Assembly (NCBI GenBank): GCA_022565745.1
Contig: JAIUMB010000032.1
Location: 1-17,046, forward strand
DNA from: Cryomorphaceae bacterium
Lineage (GTDB): Bacteria > Bacteroidota > Bacteroidia > Flavobacteriales > Schleiferiaceae
Direction of reading: 5' to 3'
DNA: 17,046 bases
Positions 1 to 7,069 of the stretch are shown here, piece by piece. The first letter of the stretch is position 1; each line of letters opens with the position of its first letter. The notes beneath the pieces are model-generated. The model was not told the DNA's origin. It saw only the letters and a list, made by a program, of their open reading frames with translations, and did no database searches. The position numbers and the translations under genes were made by a program.

Positions 1-1055
1 ACGAGGTGCTGCTTAAAGACGATCTCAGCCGACTCATTCATATGGCGAAAGCCGTCGAACACAATCATGGCGTAGCCATTTTCATCCGCATCAAGAATAA
101 TTTTGGCGTTGTCACGCATATACAAACTAAAACCTGAGGCAATGCTTTGTCCGGGCGCCAACACCAACTCCTTACCGGCGTTGATGGTGATTTGCGAAAC
201 ATCAACCCCCTGCATCAGATCCATTGGACTGCTGCCGTTAAGGGCATTTTCTTCAATGATCACCGGCAAGCCATTGGCGGGTAAGATTCCGTTTTTCCAA
301 GACGTTCCCGTCCACGTGGGGACATTATTACCCAAATTAAGCGGAGAAGTTACAGCACCTGTCATTACTTGTCCATTTACAGTTCCATTTCCAGTGATGT
401 CTCCATTACCCGAAACAGCTATTGTACCTGTACCGGTCAATGCACCGTTGATGTTAAAATTATTTGCGGTTACACTTCCATTCACGATGACATTGCCCGT
501 GCCCTCAATATTGAGTTCAGCATTACCCGAACCGCCTAAGGTGATATCACCACCCTCTTCGACAATCAGCGTTCCGTAAACACGCAAACGGTTATTGTTT
601 CTATTGCTCACCAACTGACCACCGGGCATAATAATCATTGTCGTCCCCACCGGAATATCCAAATTTCTCGTCGAGCTATTATTAGAATGCTGTAGCGTTC
701 CAAAAACAATCAACACATGACCAGTCCCTGCCTCTGCAATCTGACGCGTCTCGGAGCTTTGCTGGTTATTGGTTACATAAAAATTGTTGTCGTAGTTAAT
801 GGTATGTCCGGCCTTAATCACCAACGTATCGTTACTGGATGTATTTGCCGCGTTTAACGGATATCCAATGGCACAACCTGAGGTTGGCTCGGCATTTAAA
901 CACGTTCCCGATTGCGAAACCGCGTCATTAATGGTTAAAAAATTTAGGGGTCCTGTAGGGTTAACAGACAGGCAGCTGCTGTAATTTTGCTGCGCATGCC
1001 CCACGAAAGTGGCGGCGGAAAGGAAAAGCGCTGGTAAAATGGAAAAATTCTTCAT
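1..1055 (-). CDS. Large secreted beta-rich protein, N-terminal part (runs off the window)
   Basis: Reading the minus strand from an ATG at 1055 gives 351 complete codons without a stop, continuing past base 1, so only the N-terminus is seen. Residues 1-22 (MKNFSILPALFLSAATFVGHA) form a clear Sec signal peptide with a likely cut before QQNYSS. The mature part is rich in Gly, Asn, Thr and Val, with repeating turns such as GTGNVIVNGSV and GNGDITGNGTVNG. This looks like a parallel beta-helix or similar extended beta protein, as in adhesins and surface proteins. Some cysteines (CLSVN, GTCLN, GCAIG) occur early in the mature part. In Bacteroidota such proteins often end in a T9SS sorting domain, but that end lies outside the window. 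No enzymatic motif is visible. Gene and direction are confident; function is not. Confidence 0.85.
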   Translation of the reverse strand, partial: MKNFSILPALFLSAATFVGHAQQNYSSCLSVNPTGPLNFLTINDAVSQSGTCLNAEPTSGCAIGYPLNAANTSSNDTLVIKAGHTINYDNNFYVTNNQQSSETRQIAEAGTGHVLIVFGTLQHSNNSSTRNLDIPVGTTMIIMPGGQLVSNRNNNRLRVYGTLIVEEGGDITLGGSGNAELNIEGTGNVIVNGSVTANNFNINGALTGTGTIAVSGNGDITGNGTVNGQVMTGAVTSPLNLGNNVPTWTGTSWKNGILPANGLPVIIEENALNGSSPMDLMQGVDVSQITINAGKELVLAPGQSIASGFSLYMRDNAKIILDADENGYAMIVFDGFRHMNESAEIVFKQHL

Positions 1056-1373
1056 GATTTGTAGTATTATGGTAGAGTGGTTTGCCCTACCGAATTAAAC
1101 TTTTGTTTCGGTTGTTAAACTGGCAAAAATCAATGTGAGGAATACCTTCAAACCGGATCTTGTTTTTAAGCGGCTTAACATGTATTCTTGGCACTTTTGC
1201 TCGACAACAACAGACCGAATACAATGCCATAAAGAGAATTTTGACGTATAATATTGTTTTTCAATGTTTTAATACAATGCCAAAAATCTCAATTTTGGAT
1301 ATATTGTTCCAATATTGATACATTAGTTTCATTTTGGGACAGATTTAGGGGGTTTACAGGCCGGTAGATGGCA
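1056..1373. other. AT-rich non-coding stretch
   Basis: No credible gene lies here. Positions about 1190-1335 are markedly AT-rich, with repeated ATTG/CAAT words and two short inverted repeats: CCAAAA (1280-1285) with TTTTGG (1293-1298), and ATATTG (1301-1306) with CAATAT (1310-1315). It probably holds the promoter of the secreted protein to its left, but I found no clean TAnnTTTG box oriented that way. No RNA gene was recognised. Confidence 0.5.
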
Positions 1374-1604
1374 ATGGTCGGAGGTCGGGGGTCGGGTTTA
1401 CGGATGCAAGTAAAGGCCAATATTTGTTTATTAAAGCCTTAGGGTTATATCTGTTTGGGGGTTTGGGTGTTTGGAGGTTTGGTTTTGCGGATGCATGTAA
1501 CGGCCAATATTTGATTTGCTACAGCCTTACTCTTGTATAGAAAGAAAAAACGCCCATATCATCATACGTCAACCCCAGACCTCCGACCCCCGACCTCCGA
1601 CCAT
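1374..1604. repeat. 20-bp perfect inverted repeat with long spacer
   Basis: The 20 bases at 1374-1393 (starting ATGGTCGGAGG) are the exact reverse complement of 1585-1604 (ending CCTCCGACCAT). The arms are separated by 191 bp that contain the 41-42 bp direct repeats listed separately. The arms are themselves internally repetitive (GGTCGGAGGTCGGGGGTC), so the match may reflect an amplified short motif rather than a terminal inverted repeat. No transposase or target-site duplication is evident. Confidence 0.7.
1401..1529. repeat. Imperfect direct repeat, two copies of 41-42 bp
   Basis: Copy 1 (1401-1441) and copy 2 (1488-1529) share CGGATGCA, GGCCAATATTTG and a terminal AGCCTTA, with scattered substitutions and a one-base indel. 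The stretch between them is G/T-rich on the plus strand (repeats of GTTTGG). Both copies lie inside the long-spaced inverted repeat upstream of the carboxylase gene. No function is evident. Confidence 0.65.
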
Positions 1605-1633
1605 ACCATCCGGCCATTATTGCCATACGCAAA

Positions 1634-1726
1634 CCCATGCGCGCGCAGCGCCCCATGCCTGCGTAGCAGCCCATGCTTGCGTCAGCAACCCCTGCTTGCG
1701 ACAGCAACCCCTGCTTGCGAAGCAAA
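1634..1726. repeat. Tandem repeat, five 17-19 bp units
   Basis: Five head-to-tail units with the core CCC(A/C)TGC(T/C)TGCG..AGCA: about 1634-1651, 1652-1669, 1670-1688, 1689-1707 and 1708-1726. The last two units are nearly identical and the first is most diverged. The array ends about 15 bp before the -7 box of the carboxylase promoter, and the putative -33 TTG (1715-1717) lies in the last unit. There are no unique spacers, so it is not CRISPR. Confidence 0.8.
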
Positions 1727-1748
1727 TCGCCTTTATTCCCTACATTTG
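1715..1748 (+). promoter_or_regulatory. Bacteroidota-type promoter of the carboxylase gene
   Basis: A perfect -7 box TACATTTG (consensus TAnnTTTG) lies at 1741-1748, with a TTG at 1715-1717 and a 23-base spacer. Transcription should begin near 1755, giving a leader of about 40 bases before the ATG at 1797. This placement rules out the in-frame upstream ATG at 1533 as the start. Confidence 0.6.
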
Positions 1749-1796
1749 CTTTTTCAAAACGACTCCCATAATAATTACCATAATCGATACCTATCC

Positions 1797-3338
1797 ATGA
1801 GTGATGCATTTGACAAACTAAAAGGAATTAAGCAAGAAGCCCTTAAAGGTGGTGGCGAGAAACGCATTGACGCCCAACACGCGAAGGGAAAACTAACAGC
1901 CCGTGAGCGCATTGACATGCTGCTCGACAAAGGGAGTTTTACCGAAATGGGCATGCTGGTTAAGCACCGCTCAAAAAACTTTGGTCTGGACAAACAGGTA
2001 TTCTACGGCGATGGGGTGGTTACTGGATATGGCCATATTCACGGACGACTGGTATATGTTTTTGCGCAAGACTTTACGGTTTTGGGCGGATCATTGGCCG
2101 AAGCCCACGCCGAGAAAATTTGTAAAATCATGGATTTGGCTATGAAAGTAGGCGCACCGGTTATTGGTCTCAACGACTCCGGCGGAGCGCGCATACAAGA
2201 AGGCGTGGTCTCCCTTGGCGGTTATGCCGATATTTTCTATCGCAATACCCAAGCCTCGGGCGTCATCCCTCAAATCAGCGCGGTGATGGGCCCTTGTGCC
2301 GGTGGCGCGGTCTACTCTCCTGCCCTTACCGACTTCATCATGATGGTGGAAAACACGTCCTATATGTTTGTCACCGGTCCAAACGTGGTTAAAACCGTAA
2401 CCCACGAAGAGGTGAGCTCCGAAGATCTCGGCGGCGCATCCGTTCACAGCAGCAAGTCGGGCGTATCGCACTTCTCCTATCCACACGAAGTGGCCTGTAT
2501 TGAAGGGATTCGCACCCTCCTCTCCTTTGTGCCACAAAACTGCGAAGAAGACGCACCATCCATTCCCTACGAAGGTGGCGACGAACTTCGTCCGGCCCTG
2601 GACAGCATCATCCCTGAGAGTCCCAACCAACCTTACGACATACGCGATGTCATCAGCGACATCACCGATACCGACTCATTTTTTGAAGTGCACAAAGACT
2701 TTGCGGAGAACATCGTGGTTGGTTTTGCCCGACTGGCCGGTAAGAGCATCGGCATTGTAGCCAATCAACCTGGTTTCTTAGCCGGTGTATTGGACATTAA
2801 AGCGTCGCAAAAAGGCGCGCGATTTGTTCGCTTCTGCGATGCGTTCAACATTCCTCTGCTCGTTTTTGAAGACGTTCCAGGATTTTTACCCGGCACCGAT
2901 CAAGAGTGGAACGCCATCATCACCAATGGCGCCAAATTGCTCTACGCCTTCAGCGAAGCCACCGTGCCTCGTATTACGGTTATTACCCGCAAAGCCTACG
3001 GTGGTGCTTATGACGTAATGAACTCTAAGCACATTGGCGCCGATTTAAACTTTGCTTGGCCTACGGCTGAGATTGCGGTGATGGGATCTAAAGGCGCCGC
3101 GGAAATCATCTTCCGCAGAGAAATTGCAGAGGCCGATAATCCGGAAGCCAAGCTCAAGGAAAAAGACCAGGAGTATGCGGATTTATTTGCGAATCCTTAC
3201 CGCGCCGCTGCCCGTGGATACGTCGACGATGTAATCATGCCATCTGAAACACGGGAGATTCTTATTAAGGCGTTTGCGTCGCTGGAAAATAAGGTGGTGA
3301 ATAGTCCGAAGAAAAAGCACGGGAATATTCCTTTGTAA
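1797..3338 (+). CDS. Acyl-CoA (propionyl-CoA type) carboxylase, carboxyltransferase beta subunit
   Basis: Predicted 513-residue cytosolic carboxyltransferase subunit that moves CO2 from carboxybiotin to an acyl-CoA, probably propionyl-CoA, giving methylmalonyl-CoA. It has the two-lobed crotonase-type fold of the family at its usual length of about 510-520. SGGARIQEG (128-136) and GPCAGGA (165-171) mark the acyl-CoA/oxyanion site of the first lobe. VPGFLPGTDQE (360-370) and RKAYGGAYDVM (398-408) mark the second lobe. The Asp in GGAYDVM (D406) matches, as I recall, the position linked to propionyl-CoA preference in the Streptomyces enzyme. No biotin carboxylase or biotin carrier gene lies in the window, so its partners are elsewhere. 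The start at 1797 (MSDAFDKLKG) is chosen because the frame stays open upstream only through low-complexity repeat DNA and the promoter. Substrate specificity is inferred. Confidence 0.93.
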   Translation: MSDAFDKLKGIKQEALKGGGEKRIDAQHAKGKLTARERIDMLLDKGSFTEMGMLVKHRSKNFGLDKQVFYGDGVVTGYGHIHGRLVYVFAQDFTVLGGSLAEAHAEKICKIMDLAMKVGAPVIGLNDSGGARIQEGVVSLGGYADIFYRNTQASGVIPQISAVMGPCAGGAVYSPALTDFIMMVENTSYMFVTGPNVVKTVTHEEVSSEDLGGASVHSSKSGVSHFSYPHEVACIEGIRTLLSFVPQNCEEDAPSIPYEGGDELRPALDSIIPESPNQPYDIRDVISDITDTDSFFEVHKDFAENIVVGFARLAGKSIGIVANQPGFLAGVLDIKASQKGARFVRFCDAFNIPLLVFEDVPGFLPGTDQEWNAIITNGAKLLYAFSEATVPRITVITRKAYGGAYDVMNSKHIGADLNFAWPTAEIAVMGSKGAAEIIFRREIAEADNPEAKLKEKDQEYADLFANPYRAAARGYVDDVIMPSETREILIKAFASLENKVVNSPKKKHGNIPL

Positions 3339-3384
3339 GGCGGGGCGCAATGCTCGCTTTGCACACTGTTTTGCCGCAAATTTT

Positions 3385-3652
3385 ACCGCAGAGGCGCAGA
3401 GACCACAAAGGTTTCTCCGCGTTCTCTGCGTCTTTGCGGTGAACAATACTTAGGACAAGACCCAAAGTTATTCGCCACAACAATCGTTTTACCGCAGAGG
3501 CGCAAAGAGCTCAAAGATTTCTCCGCGTTCTCTGCGTCTTTGCGGTGAACAATACTCAGGACAAGACCCAAAGTTATTCGCCATAACAATCGTTTTACCG
3601 CAGAGGCGCAAAGAGCACAAAGATTTCTCCGCGTTCTCTGCGTCTTTGCGGT
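3385..3652. repeat. 106-bp tandem repeat with three long hairpins
   Basis: Three copies of a 56-bp hairpin element (3385-3440, 3491-3546, 3597-3652) start exactly 106 bp apart. The two 50-bp spacers (3441-3490, 3547-3596) match at all but two positions. Each element has arms ACCGCAGAGGCGCA(G/A)AGA and TCTCTGCGTCTTTGCGGT around a loop of about 20 bases. In the plus-strand RNA of copy 1 all 18 positions pair, two as G-U; copies 2 and 3 have one A-C mismatch each. From memory, this CTCTGCG..TTTGCGG sequence recurs in many unrelated environmental genomes and gives spurious minus-strand peptides. It lies between the convergent carboxylase and Crp/Fnr genes, where it could end or protect transcripts. 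Confidence 0.88.
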
Positions 3653-3710
3653 GAAAAAAAACCAAGGACGCGAGACGCAAAACGGCAACAAAGATTTCTC
3701 TACCTCAATT

Positions 3711-4313
3711 TTAACTCATTCTCTTCTTTAGCGCACTGAAGAACTCCGGCGTAATGCCAAGGTAAGAGGCGATGTGTTTTTGGGCAACAATCAATTCAAT
3801 TTTAGGGAAACGGGCCTTAAACGCCAAGTATTTATCTTCGGCGTTGGTAGATATTTGACGCATGATGCGCTTTTGGTGGGTCACCAAACTGTTTTGAAAA
3901 ATCTTGCGGAAATAACGCTCAAAAACGGGGTGATTTTGACACAGCAACTCGTAACGCTCAAAATCAATTTCGTACACATAGGCGTCGGTAAGCGCTTTCA
4001 CCGAATACTCCGAAGGGGTTTGTCTGGTAATCCCCTTAATGTCGCCCGTCCACCAGCCAGAAAATCCAAACATCAACACATGGTCATCGCCGGTATGATC
4101 GGTAAAATAAGTCATCAATACCCCTTCTTCAATTAAGATGAACGCGCAGGGCTCGTCACCCTGACGGATGAGGTGACTGTTTTTCTTGACCTTTTTACCC
4201 TGCATAGCAGCAAATAAGGCATCGATTTCTGCCTCAGAAGCATCGACATACTCGCGTATGCCTTGACGCAGGTCTTTCTTGGCAAAGACATCAACGGGAC
4301 GGAGATCTTTCAC
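3711..4313 (-). CDS. Crp/Fnr-family transcriptional regulator
   Basis: A 200-residue cytoplasmic regulator of the usual Bacteroidota length. Residues about 25-120 form the cyclic-nucleotide-binding-like beta barrel (GKKVKKNSHLIRQGDEP, IEEGVLMTYF). A dimer helix follows (about 125-155), then a short winged-helix region whose recognition part is VAQKHIASYLGITPEFFSALKK (176-197). The cNMP pocket lacks the classical Arg-Ser pair (it reads TPSEYSVKAL), so cAMP binding is unlikely. No Cys cluster for an FeS centre is present. The start is a GTG at 4313, three bases after the stop of the SPFH gene, so the two are probably co-transcribed. No in-frame ATG precedes the conserved domain. The effector and targets are unknown. 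Confidence 0.85.
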   Translation of the reverse strand: MKDLRPVDVFAKKDLRQGIREYVDASEAEIDALFAAMQGKKVKKNSHLIRQGDEPCAFILIEEGVLMTYFTDHTGDDHVLMFGFSGWWTGDIKGITRQTPSEYSVKALTDAYVYEIDFERYELLCQNHPVFERYFRKIFQNSLVTHQKRIMRQISTNAEDKYLAFKARFPKIELIVAQKHIASYLGITPEFFSALKKRMS

Positions 4314-4316
4314 AGG

Positions 4317-5291
4317 TTAGTCGTTATTGGGCTTAGTGGTTTTTTTCACTGGGGCTTTTTTGGCATCGGCTTCATTGCCTTGGGCATAGTCCCGAAGCTT
4401 ATTCCCCACGAAGGTACCTTGTATGATCTGATCTTGAAAATCCTTCATGGCCGATGGCGAATGAGGGATCAAAATGGAAGTGTTTTTAGAATTGGCCCCC
4501 ACATTATTAATGGTATCAAAATACTGGGTCAACAACACAAACTGCATCACCTCCTCGTGGGTAACGTCTTTTAAAGAGCGCTGGAAATCTTCAACCGATT
4601 CTTTAAATCCTCTTACGATTTCCAAACGTTGATTGGCAATACCCTCACCCGACAAGCGCTTGCTCTCCGCCTCGGCTTCTGCCTCTTTTACCACGCGGAT
4701 TTTATAGGCCTCTGCCTCTTCCATCGTGGCGTATTTTTCGCGTTTGGCCGCATTGATTTTGTTCATGGCCACCTTAACACGGTCGTCGGGATCAATATCC
4801 GTGATGAGGGTTTTTACGATTTTAAATCCGTACTCCTCCATGGCTTCGCGCAGATTTTGCGCAACTGCCAATGCAATGTCTTCCTTTTTGGCAAACACGT
4901 CGTCTAAATCCATTTTGGGCACCTCCGAACGCACATCGTCAAATACATAAGAGGAAATTTGATTGCGGGGATTGTCCAAACTGTAAAAGGCTTCGCGTAC
5001 ACGCTGTGATTTCACTTGAAATTGCACACTGACCTTGAGCTTGACAAATACGTCGTCTTTAGTTTTGGTTTCCACCTCCACATCCAACTGCTGAACACGT
5101 AGATTGACCACGCCCGATTTCTTGTCGATAAAGGGAATAATCAATCCAATACCAGGTTGTGCAATGCGGGTAAATCTACCCAATCGCTCCACCACCACTG
5201 CGGTTTTTTCCTTAACTATGATGATGGCTTTAAGCACGATCAACACCAAGGCGGCGTATATGATTATTTGCGTAAAATCTAATTCTGCCAT
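4317..5291 (-). CDS. SPFH/band-7 membrane protein, HIR-like (stomatin/prohibitin superfamily)
   Basis: A 324-residue membrane scaffold protein. One N-terminal membrane segment (about 7-27) is followed by the SPFH domain (about 26-195) with VVVERLGRF and PGIGLIIPFID. The motif VKTLITDIDPDDRVKVAMNKI (159-179), an Ala/Glu-rich coiled coil (about 180-212), LSGEGIANQR (213-222), LLTQYFDT (253-260) and IPHSP (275-279) match the subgroup related to plant hypersensitive-induced-reaction proteins rather than HflK/HflC. The tail (305-324) is Lys/Pro-rich and probably disordered. SPFH proteins form ring-like oligomers that organise membrane microdomains and proteases, but no protease gene is adjacent. 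It sits 17 bp after the small lipoprotein gene and 3 bp before the Crp/Fnr gene. The family call is strong; the role is inferred. Confidence 0.9.
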   Translation of the reverse strand: MAELDFTQIIIYAALVLIVLKAIIIVKEKTAVVVERLGRFTRIAQPGIGLIIPFIDKKSGVVNLRVQQLDVEVETKTKDDVFVKLKVSVQFQVKSQRVREAFYSLDNPRNQISSYVFDDVRSEVPKMDLDDVFAKKEDIALAVAQNLREAMEEYGFKIVKTLITDIDPDDRVKVAMNKINAAKREKYATMEEAEAYKIRVVKEAEAEAESKRLSGEGIANQRLEIVRGFKESVEDFQRSLKDVTHEEVMQFVLLTQYFDTINNVGANSKNTSILIPHSPSAMKDFQDQIIQGTFVGNKLRDYAQGNEADAKKAPVKKTTKPNND

Positions 5292-5308
5292 AACGAAAAT
5301 TTTTTATG

Positions 5309-5512
5309 TTAATCTAAATTGCGACATTCACACCTGTCGTCGGTGATGAGATAAGAACCAGTGTCCCATCCGTTAGAAATACAACACGACTGACACTCAG
5401 AAGTTGTCTTGATGTTGCGACATTCGGGTATGGATTTCGCATCGGATACATTTCCACATTGTGAGAAAAGCATGGCTAATCCAAATAGCACAGTAAGATA
5501 AAGTGTCTTCAT
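5309..5512 (-). CDS. Small Cys-rich lipoprotein, hypothetical
   Basis: A 67-residue protein starting MKTLYLTVLFGLAMLFSQC. It has a short lipoprotein-type signal peptide with the lipid-accepting Cys at residue 19, although the lipobox FSQC is atypical. The mature part has six further cysteines (31, 40, 43, 44, 61, 63; patterns CQSCC and RCEC), suggesting two or three disulfides in the periplasm or at the surface. A longer reading from an ATG at 5533 adds seven residues (MNTKDKP) before the signal peptide and is less likely. It is followed after 17 bp by the SPFH gene and probably opens that operon. I do not recognise a family. The reading frame is convincing because of signal peptide, Cys spacing and placement. 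Confidence 0.65.
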   Translation of the reverse strand: MKTLYLTVLFGLAMLFSQCGNVSDAKSIPECRNIKTTSECQSCCISNGWDTGSYLITDDRCECRNLD

Positions 5513-5674
5513 TGGTTTATCTTTTGTGTTCATACAAGACCTACACGTGAAACATTTGCCTCTATTCCAAAGGTTGATAGATATGTAGGCATTACATGAA
5601 AGCTAATGGTTAATTTGCGGCAAATTAGTTCACAGGCCGCATATATGCAAGATGAAATTCAAGTATTGTCTACC

Positions 5675-6313
5675 TTACTGGTCGATAGCAAACTCTATCA
5701 AGGTATCATTGGGCTGAGGATCAAAGGTAATCATACGAAACAAGCCCATTCCACTCATTTTAAAACTGTAAGTCCCCATGGGATAAATCATAATCGATAA
5801 GACCTGTTCATCGGCCACGTTCACCCGTTCTTGATAAATCAGAGCGCGACTACAAGAGAGCGATGCATCGTGCGTCAGCCTCAAGTTCAAATCTTTTTCT
5901 CCTGCGCCTTGGGCGTAATCGCTAAAATCAAACCTCAGCTCCACAGTGGGTCGCTTTAAGCGGAGCAAATCCTCCGTTATCCGTCCTTCGAGTAATGTAA
6001 ACGTGGGATAACAGTCGTTGCTGTTTAATGCGCCAATAATGATTTGGGAGGTGGTCCCTTCATCAGTAAAGAAATGCCCCGACAATTCGCCGTTGGCATT
6101 ACTTATGAATGGGGCGTATTGTACATTTTCAAAAAACTCATACCCATAACCCTGATACAATGAAGCATATACACCCTCCAGCGGCGCTCGATTGGTCGCA
6201 TCTTGCAACTCAAAACTAAACTCTGTGAGTTTTCCTCCGTCGTCGCCACAACCATTCATGACGAATATCAACGGAATGATCATCAACCGATAAATAATGG
6301 ATTGTACACTCAT
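5675..6313 (-). CDS. Lipoprotein A of a paralogous lipoprotein/beta-barrel cluster
   Basis: A 212-residue predicted lipoprotein of unknown function. The signal peptide ends in VMNGC with the lipid Cys at residue 22, followed by GDDGGKLTE. Acidic residues at +2/+3 after the Cys resemble the lipoprotein export signal of Bacteroidota, so display on the cell surface is plausible. The first mature 40 residues (FELQDATNRAPLEGVYASL) look like the start of a carboxypeptidase-regulatory/Cna-B-type beta sandwich. Two later cysteines (101 in CYPTFTLLEG, and 154) and VELRFDFSDY (124-133) have counterparts in lipoprotein B at 7966-8631, so the two are paralogues. It starts five bases after the stop of barrel A and is probably co-transcribed with it from the promoter at 7070-7103. 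Confidence 0.8.
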   Translation of the reverse strand: MSVQSIIYRLMIIPLIFVMNGCGDDGGKLTEFSFELQDATNRAPLEGVYASLYQGYGYEFFENVQYAPFISNANGELSGHFFTDEGTTSQIIIGALNSNDCYPTFTLLEGRITEDLLRLKRPTVELRFDFSDYAQGAGEKDLNLRLTHDASLSCSRALIYQERVNVADEQVLSIMIYPMGTYSFKMSGMGLFRMITFDPQPNDTLIEFAIDQ

Positions 6314-6318
6314 AATGA

Positions 6319-7044
6319 TTAAAGCTTAAAACGATACACCAAGTTCATACGCATGTAACCCTGGGCTCTTCGGTCAAAATCGAACATTCTGTTTCTAAAT
6401 AAATCGCCAAGATAGCTGACCCCGCGCTGGTTTCTAACACTAACCGAGCTGCACATCTCGTGAACACCAACGCGATCTAGGTGCTGTCGCAAAAACGCAA
6501 ACACACCAACATCAAAACTCAGTTCCAGTGCATCGTTGTTTTTCATATAGCGAATCATGCCAAAGCGGTAGTGCAGACCAAAACGCCAATGATTGGTGCT
6601 GAATTCGTAATCCGCTACCGACTGACAAACACAGACGCCGTTAATGTTTTCCGACTGCTCACAAACGGTTTGTTGGTGATTAAACACAAAATATCCCACA
6701 TTGGCACGCAGTCCTTGGTACGAGCGCTTTCTTTCGTTGACATACCATTGCACCCCACCGGTGAAGTCGGGATTCACCCCAAACCTATGTCCGCTGGTGA
6801 ATCCGTTAAGCCTAATTTCCTCGGGCGTTATGAAAAAATTGTTGTTGACGCGAAATCCAAGATCCATTTCGATGGTGTAAAACTTCATACCATCTTCTAC
6901 CATCAATCCGATATTCGCCGCCGGCATAGATGGTCTGAGCAGCGATAAGAAATTGGTTTGCACCCCCATACGCCTTTCTTCTTGTGCGTAAACATATCCC
7001 GAGAGAAAAACTAATAATGCCGTGGCAGCTAACCATCTCTTCAT
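6319..7044 (-). CDS. Beta-barrel-like outer membrane protein A, paralogue of the adjacent barrel B
   Basis: A 241-residue exported protein. The signal peptide is MKRWLAATALLVFLSGYVYA, cut before QEERR. The mature protein alternates polar and aromatic residues in amphipathic strands and ends in MNLVYRFKL, a C-terminal aromatic strand typical of outer membrane barrels. It aligns over its whole length with barrel B (shared RR.G.QTN..SLLRP.MP, .GLM.EDG, GG..W..NE, GYF.F.H, NG.C.C, NLVYRF). A conserved cysteine group (C..s..NGvCvC, plus a later Cys) may form disulfides in a loop. The start at 7044 is preferred over the in-frame GTG at 7080, because that GTG lies upstream of the predicted -7 box. 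I cannot name a family or a cargo. Confidence 0.8.
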   Translation of the reverse strand: MKRWLAATALLVFLSGYVYAQEERRMGVQTNFLSLLRPSMPAANIGLMVEDGMKFYTIEMDLGFRVNNNFFITPEEIRLNGFTSGHRFGVNPDFTGGVQWYVNERKRSYQGLRANVGYFVFNHQQTVCEQSENINGVCVCQSVADYEFSTNHWRFGLHYRFGMIRYMKNNDALELSFDVGVFAFLRQHLDRVGVHEMCSSVSVRNQRGVSYLGDLFRNRMFDFDRRAQGYMRMNLVYRFKL

Positions 7045-7069
7045 GTCTTTTGGGGTTTTAAAATTTTTC

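Noticed and set aside
103..984. Plus-strand reading frames of 158 and 61 residues
   Set aside because: They are antisense to the well-supported secreted protein, and their translations look like no protein family.
1533..1796. In-frame 88-residue N-terminal extension of the carboxylase
   Set aside because: It is translated repeat DNA, crosses the predicted promoter and has no counterpart in the family; the start at 1797 gives the normal length.
1516..1809. Overlapping short reading frames on both strands
   Set aside because: They are by-products of the low-complexity tandem repeat; no domain, signal peptide or start signal supports them.
2091..2630. Minus-strand frame of 179 residues inside the carboxylase gene
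   Set aside because: Shadow of a strongly conserved gene in another frame; no independent signal.
3385..3652. Possible CRISPR array
   Set aside because: The sequences between the hairpins are themselves repeated almost unchanged, the unit is too long, and no cas gene is near.
3183..3691. Several minus-strand reading frames with peptides such as KDAENAEKSL and RRRERGE
   Set aside because: They are translations of the 106-bp hairpin repeats in different frames, a known source of spurious small proteins.
5616..5641. TGCGGC/GCCGCA hairpin after lipoprotein A as a terminator
   Set aside because: Stem of six pairs with a 14-base loop and no following run of T on the minus strand.
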